From: Lanius collurio
Lineage: Eukaryota > Chordata > Aves > Passeriformes > Laniidae
Direction: 5' to 3'
NCBI GenBank assembly: GCA_020086605.1
Contig: JACBWW010000023.1
Location: forward strand, 4,669,018-4,733,017
DNA: 64,000 bases
The notes below the pieces were generated by a model, which was given only the letters and a program-made list of their open reading frames with translations, ran no database searches and was not told where the DNA came from. Made by a program: the position numbers and the translations under genes. Shown here in pieces: positions 1-13,599 of this stretch (positions are counted from its first letter, which is position 1; each line of letters opens with the position of its first letter).

Positions 1-3000
1 TGTTATTAAACTTTATGGACCATAAACCCCATGGAAACAAGGAAAGTGAACAACTATGCTATTACAATAGTGTCAAAACAGGAGACATATTTCATAGCTT
101 CAAAACTGTGAGCCTGCCTCCATGAAGCATTTCAGCCCTGGTGGACTGCCTCAAACTAGTGTTTATTTAATTTCTAAATTAAATGCAATGTTGCTAATAC
201 ATAAAGCCTGAAAAAATATGTTCCTTTAAGTTTAAAGTTCAGTTTCATAAATCTAGCTTTTCAGACTGCCTTCTGAAATGGGAGTTGATTTTTTTTTTTA
301 ATTTAAATATTTGTCAGACATCCATCATCTCTTAATATTTCCTGTCATGGGGATCTACTTATTTCCAAACTAAATCCATCTTGATTTCCACTAAATACCC
401 CAACTTGCTCAGTAAAACAACAGCCTCCTGATTAGGGGAGACAGACAAACAAGGGGATAAAAACATCCTTGACACACTCTTGGAGGAGGGCAGGAGGGAT
501 GCAGAGATGCCAAATGCAGCCTGACTCAACAGGACAATGTATTTACTTTCAAATGTAGTTACTTTCAAATGTATTTATTTTGGGAAAGGAACTGTCAAGC
601 TCTGTGTGTAAGTGTGCTTTATTTAACATGTTAGCAGACCTGTCCCTTGTATGTATATATTTGCCTTTCAGTGTCCTCCTGCAAATTGCTTTTGACTTGG
701 CCAAGTTACAGCAGTTTAAATACCATCTTTCATGTAGGCACAGGAAATTTCCAACAACAGCACTTGAAAAAAAAACCCCAAACTCATATTGCAATATTTT
801 AAGGACTGGGGAGCATGTATATCTGTAGGGTTTTCTGTATTTTTTAACCCCTTTAGTGGTGGGAAAGCTATCCATTCCCTTTTCCCAGGGATTATTAGCT
901 CTGTCCTATCCAATGGAATATTTTAAGGCAGGTGAAAGTACTGAAAGTATTATGTATTGTGATATTCTGGACCTAAAGACAAAGTGAAAATGAAGTGATG
1001 TATGATTTCTTTTTCATTTTTTTTTCTCTTGGAAGGTAAATTCCCCCAGATTGATTTTTTTTTTTTCCTAAAGAGAGGCTAATGTAGCAAAGTGGTGATG
1101 CAGTAGGAGACCAAAGAAATAAAGGTGGTATAAGTGAAACTTTGTCCTGGGGTAGAAATTACTTATCTCACACTATCATATCATGTGATATTGCTGGTTT
1201 CTCTATGATTTGTGGGTAACTGCACTGTTGAAAAGTTTTTGTTTGTTTGTTTGGTGTTTTTAATATATATTTGGTGTTTGTTTTTCTCACTCAAGCATCC
1301 AAAAGAGATTTCAGGATTGGAAAATAGATAATCAAGTTTAAAAAATGACTACTGCATTTCATAGAAATGGAAACTTAGTATTTCTTCTTTCCCTTCCTAT
1401 AATGATGAATATTAAAAAGGCAGCTTCAGTATGACCTGTCCCTCCTCCTACACACTCACTTTCCTTTTTTCTACAGCCTGCTAATGACTCGCTGTAGTTG
1501 TTAAGTGCTGCTGATCATAGGAAAGGAATGGATTCCATGCTGCTGTTTTTTCTGGGTCTGAAAAGCTGATATTCCTATGATTCTCCTATCTGAGCTGATT
1601 AATTGCCACTAAATTAGGCACTGTGCTTTGCAGGAATTTAACTTATTGTTTTCTGTTTGTGGCAAATGTGTTAATGCTGGTGAGGAAAGTTTGTCACCCG
1701 TGTGTCATCCTGGCTTGTTGCTCCTCAAATGTGATCCCCTCAGTAGGGTTTAAAATGTTCTGAGCCTGCAAATGTAAACAATTTTTCATGTGATTGGGAG
1801 GTTATTTTTCCTAAGTTCCTTGCTGAGTGTACATTGATAGCATTGCATATAAACTGACCTATACAGTGGTTGCTAACAATGACATTATTTCAATTTATTG
1901 GGAGCGAATTTTGTTAAGAATTACTGTATTATTCAGTGAATCCTTTCTGAGAGAACTGTTTGTAAACTTGCCAGGATAAATTAATGTAGAAAACACTTGT
2001 AATCTATTCCTCTGTGAAAATCAGAGGGAGAAATAAGCTGAGTGAAATATCTATATGTTTATACATGTATAGATACACTTTTTATAATTATGTCAGCAAT
2101 TCATATGAAAATATCCATGCCAAAAGAGTTTCTATGCCAGGAAGACTTGTGTGCTTCCCCAGAAGACTTGTGTTCTTCCCCAAGTGCTTCTATTGTAAAA
2201 TGTCTTGTTCCTTAAGTGGGCATTATGTTACTGTATTTTATAGGTACCTTCCCAAAAGAAATTTAATTACATTGTCATTTTAGATGTTAAGAAGAAGCTG
2301 CAATGTATACAGTTCCCAAAAAGTGAATTCATTTTTAATGTGCCATCTGTTGCTGCAATACAATACGAAGATAAATAGTTGAAAAAGAGAAAGAGAATTG
2401 ACAAGAAAGAGAAATGGGGTTTGATTTGCCCTTTCATCGCACACATAAAACAACATAAGCTCAATCAATGCACAGAAATGAAAGCTAATACATAATAGCC
2501 GTTGGTCCTGTATTTTCCCCACCAATTGTTTCAAGTCCTAATTAAGAAAGAGGAGATGGGAGTTAGTGCAGCTCCTGCTGCCTGCCCAGCCTCAGCCATG
2601 CCACGTCAGGCTCTTGGCAGCAGGCACAGGAGGCTCTCCCACCCTGCTGGAGGTGGGCTGGGCTCTGATGGCTCCATGGCCTGGCAAAGGGGAGAACCAA
2701 CATCCCAACTCACAAAAGCCCATGCCAGGAAGGCTTAATCAGTGCTTTTCATGAAAGGGATATTGATGGATAGTTTAGGATCCTTTACCAGAGAGATCCC
2801 CCGCTCTAATGTCATGCTTTTAGACAGCTTCGAGCTGTGATTAATATTTAGCAAAGTGATATATGGGGAGGTTTGAAAGGTGAGGTTATTTACTATGTGT
2901 AATTAGCTAGGGTTATTATTTGTAAAAGACACTTTGTGGATTCTAGATGTGAGTACCAAAGCCCAGTAAGAGGGTTTTATTAGTTATAAAGATCAGTTAG

Positions 3001-5366
3001 TATCAAAAAAGATGTTCTGAAAAGCCCATTATTCAAATGCTTGAAAAGAAATATTGAATGAAATTGAGAGCATAAAGCCTTTCTTCTTCAGGGACACGTG
3101 CTTTCATGAAGATTTTCTGGTGAGATAAGATTGTCTATTCCTCCCCTTCCATCCTTGTGTTCAAAATGAACGACATTTCAGAGACATCTGTGTGCACACT
3201 CTCAAAGCTTTAAAGGAGCAACAGGGTAAGGAAATGAGCATTGTTAGCTCAGTGAAATAAATTCCACCTGACACTTTAGGGTGACATTGTCTTGTTTCAA
3301 CAGAAGGAGATTAAAGAAAGAAATTGTGTCTGTCCTATGATAGAAAATATCCCTTTGTTATCCAGTATATATATTAAAAAATAATAATAATAAATAATTT
3401 GCAGTTTTTCCCAGAATGCTGAAGTGCCATGTTGAAGAAGTGTGAAAAAATGGTTTCAATAAAGCACTTGGTATGTGAACATGTCCTCTCTTATCAGCAC
3501 TTACTTTTTAGGGTCAAGTGATAAAAGAGTCAGATATAGAGAGTTTGGCCTGTTTGGAGGCTCCCCTCTTCCTCTGGGAGCTAAACACTTCAGACAGCTG
3601 GAGACTCCTCAAATAACTCAAGACAGAGTTTGTGGGTTTTGTTTTACTATAGCACAAAAAAACAAACAAGCAAACCCCAAAAACCAGATGATCCCTGAAG
3701 AATTGTGAGGCTGACTATGGTTAAGAGGGAAGCATTTATTTTGCTATGGATATTGTGGTAAAATTAGGTAATTGGAAGGGGGTTTTGTGCCTGATTTAAA
3801 AAGGTTTAGAGCAGTTCTCATCTCAAGGAGCTCTTAAAATCAAGAGACCCTTTGGGCATCTGCTGCATAAGAAAATTTTAACATGGCCTTGATAAACTGT
3901 ATGCAAATTTCTGTGGAGCTCTCTCAGCTTATTGGTCTCTCTTCCATTTAAGGTATAGCAGTCAAATTGTAGGAATTCAGCAAATCTGGTAAAATCAATT
4001 ATATACATGATATAGATATGTATAAATACATATATGATTTAAATTTAATGATGTGATAAAACTCTGGGCTCCCATCAGGGCTCCATCCCACTAATCTTCG
4101 AGATTCCTTCTTTGAAAGTTTGTCCTAGGAAGAAAATGAGGGAGAGATGGTGTTGGTGATGCTTTCTCTTGCCTTTATTACATCTGTAAATCCTTCTATG
4201 CTGATCATGACAGTAATTCAAAAGAGCACTTTCTGAATTCTGTACTGAAATGCGTGTGGGAATAATGGAGTTTTGTTGTGTCTGATCTCAGGTTGGCTTT
4301 ATTATGCAAAACCAGTGAGCAGCTTCCAGTGCTCAGAGAAATCCTGGTGGAACATATTAACAAAAGCTTGTACAATTACTCTTTACTGACTGTCAAACGA
4401 TGCTAGACTTGTTCTCAGTTACAGGGAACATGGTTTAGTTTTGTTTTATGTTGTTATTTAATTGTGGGAAAAGGAAGTTTTGCTTCATACCTGCTGTTCA
4501 CATTCTCCTCCTTGTTTCTCTTTCCTTCTTTATTTCCCCTTTTGTTTACATACAGTTTTCTAAATCTGACTAACAATCACGACATCTTGAGAAACAGGCC
4601 ATTGTTTCCACCCAAAATTTGCATTTATCTCCACTTAAATCCTTTTTAGCAGAGGGGTAATAAAAGAAAGCAATTCACTAATTTTTGAAGAATTATGTTA
4701 TCTTGGGGTTTATTTTGGTTTTTTTAATGCAAGGATTTCTTTTTTTAAACTTTATAATGAGGATATTTAGGTCTGCAGGAAAAACCACTGCTTTTTGAAC
4801 AGACATCTGCAGAAATGTGCTGTATTGAAATGCCACATTCAGGAGGCAAAATAGCCTCATTTGTTTTACTGCTTTTCTTCAGTGATTAACACTGTTGCTG
4901 AAAGTTCTAGTTTAATTCTTGCTGTTTGAATTTTAGAAGAGTTTGGAAGTATTTATCAAGGTTTGGACAGAACTAGAAGTTTGAGAAACAGCCTTAAGAA
5001 AGTATTTACATAATTTATGAATTCTTTATTTTTTTGCTGTGCAGACATTAATAGACTGAACAAAATAGGTCTGTTTAGTATCAAATCATTCAGTCCAATT
5101 AAGGTACTAGAAAGATTATTTAAAAATGAGGGTTAATGTTTGCATCTTGATTTCTGGTGGGTTTTTTCTCCCCTCCCCTTTCTTCTGGCAGGGGGCAGCA
5201 GGCAGATATGTCTTTATTTCAACTTTATGCCCTCAATGGAGAGAACATGACTATATCCAATGTTCACATTTAGGGAGAGAGGAAAAGCCTTTATGACAAA
5301 TCTCCTCTTTCCAAAGTATAGGGACAGAAATATATATGTATTGGCTGGGGTTTTTTTTAAATCCCC

Positions 5367-5401
<35 letters not shown>

Positions 5402-6092
5402 CAGAGGATAGCTTAGTGCAGAGCTTAGGTTTTAAAGATGAGACTTTTGTGTGTATGTGGTGGTGTTTTGCTCTAAGGAGACTTGGAAGGCAAATACGAT
5501 AAAGGAGGAATAAAACTGTTCTGATCTCACTGGGAGCAACTTCGTTGTCAGCAGCAGGTGCAATGCTTGGTGTGTATTCAGCCCTTTAAAGCATCTCTTC
5601 AAACTGCTTTTTCCACCATCCTCTTAGCAAAATCTAATACCATACAAATCTGTTAAATATTTTCATCTTAATCATTCCTTGTGGCTGCATCTTAGAACCA
5701 TGAGCTGTGTTCCCAAATTCTTGTGAGACACTTCTATTTGTTTGACCTTCCTATCGATGCTGCACTCCTGCTCTGAGTGAGAGCTCCTGGTTGTAGCAGA
5801 TTGAAAACAACCCAAAATGTTCCCTGATACCTTTGCAGCACCTCTGGGTCGTATTACAGGGGCTGAGCTTCCATCCTAATGCAGCACAGATGCTTCTGCC
5901 CAGCAGTGCTGAGCCTCTCACAGGGCAGTAAAACCCCAGAGTGACAGTTTTGGAAAGATAGTTCTCCAGGAGCACATCAAATTCTGTTACCTCCTTCATG
6001 GGAAAATATTCCACCTTCCTTAGATGGGTTTTGTATGGAGCTATACAAATAGTTCAGGTTTAGGCCAAAAAGAGCAAAGTCATGGGCAAATA
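1..6092. other. AT-rich non-coding stretch, no gene recognised
   Basis: No reading frame here resembles a known protein; all are short and overlap frames on the other strand. Small items: a 16-bp unit present twice at 543-574 (TTACTTTCAAATGTAG, then the same ending in T), a 21-bp unit about twice at 2141-2181 (GAAGACTTGTGTGCTTCCCC plus A), a T run at 1055-1066, a GC-richer islet at 2560-2730, and the short inverted repeat ACAGCT-TCG-AGCTGT at 2824-2838. The segments around 1470-1720 and 2760-2960 have the TAAT-rich, E-box-rich texture often seen in conserved non-coding DNA, but this is impression only. Confidence 0.6.
5371..5401. repeat. poly(T) run, 31 bases
   Basis: An uninterrupted T run preceded by a C-rich stretch and followed by CAGAGG. 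It could be the poly(A) tail of a minus-strand retroposed sequence or a simple mononucleotide repeat; no recognisable retroposed body lies next to it. Confidence 0.9.
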
Positions 6093-6494
6093 GCACAAGC
6101 CTGATGAGCAGCAGCTGAGGGAGCTCAGCCTGGAGAAAAGAAGGCTTGGGGGAAAGCTTCTCACTCTTTTTAATTCCCTAACAGGAGGGTGGAGTTGGGG
6201 GGTTGGTCAGTCTCTGCTCCCAAGTAACAGATGCTGGCACAGGATGGAATGGCCTCAACATGTGCCAGGGGAGGTTTAAATTGAATATTGGGGAAAATGT
6301 CTTCACTGAAAGGACCATGAGGCTTTGGAACAGGCTGCCCAGGGAAGTGGGTGAACCACTGCCACTGGAGGGATTTAAAACACATGTGAATGTGGGACTT
6401 GGGGACCTGGCTTAGGGATGTCCTTGGCAGTGCTGGGTTAACAGTTGGACTTGATTTTAAGGTCTTTTCCAACTGAATTGATGTTATGATTCTA
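6093..6494 (+). mobile_element. CR1: CR1 LINE, 5'-truncated 3' end
   Basis: The segment follows the avian CR1 3' region in order: a 'gagggagctcagcctggagaa' type opening near 6117-6137, 'ggaatggcctcaacatgtgcc' type sequence near 6245-6265, 'aacaggctgcccagggaagtgg' type sequence near 6331-6351, then 'agttggacttgat' and the tail 'tcttttccaactga' ending in TGATTCTA-like sequence at about 6494. This is a plus-strand copy truncated at its 5' end, the usual state of CR1 in birds. It has drifted enough to be inactive. The family identity is well supported by recognition of the consensus; the exact 5' boundary is approximate. Confidence 0.93.
6203..6415 (+). pseudogene. Decayed CR1 ORF2 C-terminal remnant
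   Basis: This 70-codon frame lies wholly inside the CR1 copy. Its second half reads as the familiar end of the CR1 ORF2 polyprotein: a FKLNIGENVFTER segment, then RLWNRLPREV, then a LEGFKTHVNVGLGDL ending. In CR1 elements this is the extreme C-terminus of ORF2, downstream of the reverse transcriptase. No endonuclease or reverse transcriptase domain remains because the element is truncated, so the frame has no enzymatic function. The first residues diverge from the family, and the ATG at the start is incidental. It should not be annotated as a host gene. Confidence 0.8.
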
Positions 6495-7646
6495 CTCCAT
6501 ACAAATGTCGTGTATTTGCAGTAGTAGTGTGGTGTTTATCCTGGCAGGTTAAGAAGCTGTTGTCTCTTCCTCCAAAGCCACTTTTTGCCCCTGGAAGGCC
6601 TCCTGCCAGGGAACTCAGTGCTGCTGTAGCTTAGCAGCTTGGTGGCTCTCAGAAGTGTTCTCCTCCTCAGGCTTATTTCTCTGTTTCTCTCATTTGGCTC
6701 TATGAAGCATGAAGGTTGTGAACTTGATTGCTCCTGACCTGGCAGGTGTCACTGGGAGCTGAACCCTGAGCAGAGAAGTGAAGTAGGAAAAAATAACTTT
6801 CAAGCTAATTTTGTATCCAATTAACAAGTGGGATAGTAGAGTGAAGAATTTCCTGACTCCGTACCTTGTTAGGAGTGTTGGCGATGCAGCCTCTTCTACA
6901 ATCCTAAAGAAAATAAGGCTGTTCCTTAATAAAAAGTGTGTGACATCAGTATGTGTGTTTTCTATTTTGCTTTTTTCATTATTAGGCTTTGGTTAAGCTT
7001 GATTAACTGTCTGTGCCCAAGGTTTTATAAATTTCCATTTTTAACTGCAGTAGAACACAGCAAAAGTGTGTTTTGTTGTGGAAAGGTTTCTGTTCACTAA
7101 GTAATTAAAATGGTATTTAGAGGAAAATGCTGTAAATGTGTCATGGAACATAAGGGGACTAAACACTGGAGGAAAAAGATATCATAGATACAGGTGTGTT
7201 ATTTTAATAATCCTATTTCAGTATCTTAGATACCAGTTTATGAAGTGATCAGACTAGATAACAATGTTTGAGTTGATATTCAACTTGTAAAAAGGCCACA
7301 GCAAATTATGTATTGCTACAGCTTTGTGTAAAATCAGCAATGTTCAGGTATATAAATTGAGAATAGGACAACCACATTGGCTTTTCTTGCACATCTGACA
7401 GGCAGAAGAGTATCCAAGTACAGCTCTGTTATAAAACAAGTGCTTTAAACTTGAACCAAATATGTTCATTTTTTCTAAGCCTCTGAGTGATTATTCTATT
7501 TTTCACCTTTGTTGTATTTCCTCTTGCTCCAGTTTAACAGTGATGCCATGATGATTTTTTGCCTTTTCTTTTATACCCCTTTTATATAACTTTTTATAGC
7601 TTTTTGCATTCTTAGCCTTTTTTAGCCTACATTCTTAGACTTATTT
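6495..7646. other. Non-coding, nothing recognised
   Basis: AT-rich sequence between the CR1 tail and the LTR-like segment. Frames are short and unconvincing. No repeat family was recognised. Confidence 0.6.
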
Positions 7647-8010
7647 TGTTAAGTTAGGAGACTAAACATCTTAGAAGCCTCATAGTTAGGGATCAGAAAG
7701 CCCCAGACCCCAAGGTCCTCTCCAGAACACATTTTGTAAACTAAGATAGAACCATCCAGGAGAAGGTTCCTCGGGGAGGAGGGCTCACTTGAGCCTCTCA
7801 TTAGGAAATCTTTGATAGATATGCTAATTAGTAAGGCCTATAATTTCATACCTGATCTATCGTGGGTGTGCATTGCAGGGTGCATTTTGGTGCATTCCAC
7901 CTGGACGTGGTGCACCTAAGGATCCTTAAAATAAATACTGAGGTAAAAGCTCTTTTTCCCTTCTAACCAGCTTTGATTCTTGATTTTAAGACCAGGAAAA
8001 GGCATCAACA
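7647..8010 (+). mobile_element. Candidate solo LTR, ERVL-like, songbird type
   Basis: The segment opens TGTTAAGTTAGG and closes GGCATCAACA, giving TGTT...AACA termini typical of an LTR. Near the 3' end it carries a polyadenylation signal AATAAA (7930-7935) in the context CTTAAAATAAATACTGAGG, followed by a TC-rich stretch and 'gattcttgattttaagaccagg'. That order matches my recollection of songbird ERVL-type LTRs. No second copy and no gag or pol remnant was seen nearby, so a solo LTR left by recombination is most likely. Ends are uncertain: immediate 5-bp flanks do not match, although TATTTT occurs at 7642-7647 and again at 8023-8028, so the element may run to about 8022. Confidence 0.6.
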
Positions 8011-11000
8011 GGACCTTTGGGCTATTTTGTCTTCAAATCAAAACACATTTCAGTCATCAATATAGCTCCAAGAGGAAGCTCTGGGTTTGAGACAGCTCAG
8101 TCAGATCAGAGGGGGACCCGGGAGATTGTGGCCCTACTAGTGACAAACTGGGACAGAAATTCTGCAGGATCAGTAAAGGGAGGTGCCTGCTTTGTGCACA
8201 CCAGACAAAGCCAGGTTGTGCTGCTAAAGGAAAACAAATATAAACAGATTCCCTCCCGTGAGCACCCCCTGCTCCCTGCATCCTTGGTGGGAATGACGCT
8301 GTTCCTTGCTCACAGGACTGCCTCCTGCTGCTTTAACTTCTGCCAGCATAAAACTTTGACTCTCATAAAACGTTTTGAATTTGCACCTGGAACAAACTTT
8401 CTTTGCCTTGTTTTGTGTGTTTTAAAACCACTTCAAAGTAGAGTTTTGGGCTGGTGCATTGAGGGGCTGTCAGTGGCACTGCTGCGACTGCAGGAGGGAT
8501 CGGTGCCACACGAGAGGCTTGGCTTCTCAAAGAGTTGAAAAATTTAAGAGCAGGAAGGGAAGGAGGATGTACATAAATGTTTAAGACATAAATTAAGGCT
8601 GCCACAGAGCTGTGATGAGTTTAGTGTCTAACCTCCAAGCTGATTCATATGGTTGTGCCCTTTGTGAGCTGCACTCCTTCAAATGTAGTTCTCTTTACAA
8701 CAGGAACCCTTTTTTTCCCAAAACCTTTGACCACCTCGGGGCCTGCCCTGCAGGAGTTTGGGATAGATGTTGATGTGTGTGTTTCCCTGGGTATTGCAAG
8801 GCTGGGACTTCAAGGTGTTTTTCATATAACTCCTACTTCCAAGAGATCAGGGGCATGTGCTTAATGACTTGGATGAAATAATGTAATGCACATTCTCGTT
8901 TGTGTTTTATACTAAAGGTCCAGTCAGGAATTGAAAAGAGAATGCTAATTGCTCTGGCCTGTGGTTATATAGTATACATGTCTGAAAATGCATTTTGTCC
9001 TTTGTAAATACACATTTACATAAAATATTCTTTATATTTGTGTTTCATTAAACACAGAAGTTCAATAGCAGTGTCTCTGGCCCTCTGTTTCTGCCTGTCA
9101 TTCCTTTCTGCCTTCAAAATCTTTTGGCTTTGAAGTAAATAACCGTTTTTGCTACAGATGTCTTAGTGCTATAGAGAGCTGTTAAAGTAATTGTACCTAC
9201 TTCCAAAATGTATGAAAAATGAGAATTCCTGAGAAAAGGTTTTGACATCTTCTGAAAAGATAATAACAGTGTAGGCTAACAGGGAGAAAGCTGTATGCTT
9301 TACTTTCAGTTTGATCACTTATTTTATACCTGTGCATTACTGTTTCTTTAATGTTCACATATAAAATTCAGTTAAATGTTGTTCCTAAAAGCTGCAGGCA
9401 AACTCCTCTGAAAATACCAAGATAATGAACTTGAACCTGAGCTTTCTCCATCAAAGAAATCATTATAGACAATGTGTTTTAGCTTTTGGCTTTATTCAGT
9501 TTAAATTCACATTTTCTCTTCCATGGGAAGAAGAAAGTGCATCTTTAAGAGGAGGTGTTTGTTAAATCAATATATACCTGTTGGTATTGCTAGGAATTGC
9601 CTTTCTGCTTTCAAATTGCTGTACAAAATACCTGAGTAGGCATAATGTCAAGAATGGAAATAATCAAAGTGTATTTAAGACTCGCTTAAAAAAATCCATT
9701 TAAAAAGTAGGAATGTGTTTTTCAGGCATTTTAAGACCATAAATTGAAACACAAGTATTTAAATTATTTTTCAAAGAGATTCAAAACTGTGGTGTATTTG
9801 CATAGCTACTGAGTGAACTTTTTTGTCCTCAGCATTTAAGTTTTCTAGCAGTTCTGTATTTTAGAAGACTCCAGTGCCCCATAAAAAGCAAATACTCAAT
9901 TTTTCAGTTTCTAGGCACTGAATATTTTCCCTTCTGCTGGATTTGTTTTTACAACAGTAATTTATTTTAAAAAGAAAAAGGGAAAGAAAGTGAGAAACTG
10001 AAGAAATGAATGGAAGATTTTGGAAAAGGTCATTAAACAAGCTCTCTAAAATCTGATAGATACTGTCAAACGTTAAAATAAATATACTGCCGTGGTAGAG
10101 GAGGTGAGTGGGGCCCTGAACAGCAGGGCTGCACAGAGCCTGCACTTTGCTACCTACACTTCACTGAAGCTCTGCCAGCTGATTTCATTAGCAAGAGGAT
10201 TCAGAAGGTAAATGTTTGTGGTAAGACTAACAAAACTACTTCAATCTTTACCAGTCAACAGCTACAGGGGGCTCTCAAAGGCCACTCACAAGGGCTGAGG
10301 CTCCACGTTTGGTCTTGCCAGCACAAGAAGTTCCTATGGAATTTTATTTTTCTGTTTATTTATTACTTCTCTAGAGTCACAAAGTGTGCAGCAATCACTG
10401 ATCTTGAAAGAAAAACATTGAAGCCATGATCTAAGTGGGATCCATCCTAAGTAACACATCAAGTAGCCCTGGAAAAACAATCTTTTAAAATTGAAGTTTT
10501 ATGTATTTAGACTTGGGTGGGTTTGGTGGTTGGTTGTTGTTTCTGGTGTATTTTCAGTTTAGAATAACTACAATGAACCCATCAAGAGGCACTTGAGCAT
10601 GCTGCCAAGTATTAAAAAATGATGGAACAACAATGTGGTACAACTAACTCATCTTCTGCATCCTGGGGTGCCCAGAGCTGCATCCACCCCCCGTGGAACA
10701 CCCCAGGGAGACCTTCTGCTGCCACCGCCTCTCTGCCGGCACCGCGCAGAGCTCGGCAGACAAAAGGGACATTTATGTCCATTCTAGCAAAACCAGAGCA
10801 CAAAAGGCAGGCAAACACCCTTGGCTTTTAAAATTAAGCTGGTTTCTACTCTCTCACATGGTCTATTAATGCTCCAGGCAATTAATGTCACCTCTATTTT
10901 GTTTGTATTGATCCTCAGCTTGCTCGTTCTCTCGTGCCGTGTTCTGTGCCAAGTCCTGGGCTGGCCTTTCTTCGTCTTGACTCGGTCAAAAAGGAGACAG

Positions 11001-13599
11001 AGTGTTTTCTGGAGCACAGGAATTTGGGTGGTGGAGAGTTATTTGTAGTGATAAACTACTGTCCTGTAGAATGCTCCTCTTCTCCCCACCATCATTCCTT
11101 GGGGCCATGATGCTGTTGGAAGATGTTCGTCCTGCTTCATGTGAGGAAGAAATCTGATCATTATGAACATCAGATCTCTCTTTAAGACAGGGGATATTTC
11201 AGTCAGGATGATCAAGGCAGTTTGTGTATCGAAGTCTACTCAGTTTATGGGACATGGGGAAACTGGGAGCAGTGACCCAGTAAAGCCTCCAACCCTACAG
11301 AAAGGAGGCAGCCTGTATTTCATGATGGGAGATTCTCTCTTGTGAAATGAGGGCAAGTAAATTTCCATTGGTGTCCACAGACTCCAAGTTATTGCTCCTT
11401 CCTGCCTTCCACGACTGGAGAAGGCATGAGTGGTGCACTGCAACTTCTTCCAAGAAGTCAGGTTTTTAAGATTTTGCATTCTCACGTTCATCAGAGTCCT
11501 CTCCTGAAGTCTCAAATACTGATAGTTTCATCCAGAAACCAAAAATAAGCCTCCATGATTCCTCCTGGAAAAGCATGTATTAACACTACAATAGAAAGAT
11601 TTTGGGGTTGGGGCTTTTTTTAGAGCAATCAAGTTTACAAGCATCCATGCACACAATTGTCTGGGGGATTTGTATGCTGCACACAGTCAAAGACCATATT
11701 TTTATATTTCTGTATAATCATAACTTTATATGAAAAATCTTTGATGTAGATTTTAAGTTTCAGGAGAGTTTCTACAATTGCATTTAAGAGTAGCTTTATT
11801 ATCTTGGTGCTCCAACAAACATCAGCCATTTTTGTACAGATTCACTTGCAAATGCAAACTTCAAAACAGAGCAATTTTCAGCAGTTCCCTAAATACAGTA
11901 TTCTTACTGCATATTGTGCACAGGGTCACAGCCTTCAGAAAACCCCAAATGGCAAAATGGCATTATGATAAGGTAGCAACAATTTTGCCTAGAGGTGTGT
12001 GGTCTTTTTCAGCTTGTCACCTCTCTTGGTGGAAAGCAGTTGTCTCTGCTGTCCAAATTAATTAGTTTTGTGTCCTTGTCTCCACTGTTTTAGCAGTGAT
12101 GCTTTTACAGCTCTACTGTGTTTTAGAGTTCCACTCCTGTAATCTGGAGCCTCAGGTGTCACATAAAAGCTCATGACTATAATGAGTTTGGAGTTTTTCC
12201 ATTGCTGCCAAAAGTGATACAGCTCTGAAAGGATGGAGAGTCAACAGCCAAGGCAGCAGTCCTGGAAATGATGGTTGTGTTGATAAGGCAATACAGCCTG
12301 ATTGCATTTCCAGAAAAATTCAGAGCATCATCTAGTAAGTGTTTGTAATAAGACTTTCACAATCTCTGATAAAATCATATCTCTTTAGAGAGAGATGAAA
12401 TCTGAAAGCATGTGGGATATTTTTGTGTGTTGTTTTATGATTTTTATGTTTCATTTTTTGTTTTCTTTGCTTAATCTGTGCTGCAGGCACAGTTAGGGCT
12501 CCTTGTTTTGTGTGAGATTGCGCCTTCCAAAAATGTGCAAGGACTTTAGATTTTAATTTTTTTTCTCCATCTTTCCCAACAGACTTCATCACAACCTTGT
12601 ACCCCTAGAAATAAATACATATTTTAGGGAGCAATGTTTCTTCACTGTTACTCTGGAGGCAACCTGGTATTTGCAGGACGCCTTCCTGCTAGGTGTGGAA
12701 ATGCACTGAGCACACCTATGAGTGACCTCTGATGTTTGTTTATCCTGATTTATGAGATCCCATGCATACTACAGGGAAGAAAAATAAATATGCAAAGTGC
12801 CAGTAGACTTTTAATGGAGTTACCCTGTATTTCTCCACAGTAGCTGACCTTGAAATTGCTTTTCATGCACAAGTCAAAATATGTAAATTAAGATCTCAAA
12901 GTGACAGTTCAAAACATGTATATAGTTTGTAAAGTTCTTGCCAAAGCCATGGAAATCTCATGTTCTACAAAGGCCATTCATCTGCCTCTGAAACTGTGTG
13001 TAGCAAAGTGTAGAAAAATGGCATTGCTCAAGCACTCAGAGGGAAATTTGGTCAAAACACAATTTTACTTCAGCAGGATGAGAAGTCTGCCAAAATTTGC
13101 TCATGAAATCTGTGACTATGCTGCCAGTGCAGTGAAGAGCTTCCAGGTCCCTAACAAAAGCAAAGACTAAGCTGGTATCTAAAACTGACTGATCTATGCC
13201 TAATTTTCTTTAATGACATTTGCTTTGCTACTGTTCAGAGTGTCAGAAAAGGCAAAATGTGCAGGACAATTCACTGTTCCAACATGAAATGAGAAACTTG
13301 TGGGGCTTCCATCTCCTCTTTCCTAAATAGTAAAAATAATATAAAACTCTTTTAAATGTTTCCATTGGCTGCATTACATATCAAATGCTCCCAGAAACAC
13401 TTTAATCCCATATTTTACCTCTTGATTTCCCTGTACTCCCATTCTCCAAGCTTTGCTTCTAATGGTTTTCAGTCCCAGCTCAAAACTGTTCCATAATACT
13501 GAGGATGTTAAGTGTTTTCCTCTTTACCCTCTGCCATTGTGTGCAACATAAAAAAATGAGTAAAATGAATTTCAGTTACATTTATGATTAGTCCCTGTC
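8011..13599. other. Non-coding stretch, no gene recognised
   Basis: It contains a 173-codon frame at 8017-8538 (+) beginning just after the LTR; it shows no gag motif, zinc knuckle or host domain and overlaps minus-strand frames, so it is treated as chance. At 10612-10831 there is a GC-richer islet with several CpGs, open on both strands and with no recognisable product. The remainder is AT-rich with no repeat recognised. Confidence 0.55.

Noticed and set aside
8017..8538. 173-codon frame right after the 7.6 kb LTR
   Set aside because: Considered as retroviral gag, but no zinc knuckle, matrix or capsid motif is visible, no primer-binding site was recognised and no second LTR was found.
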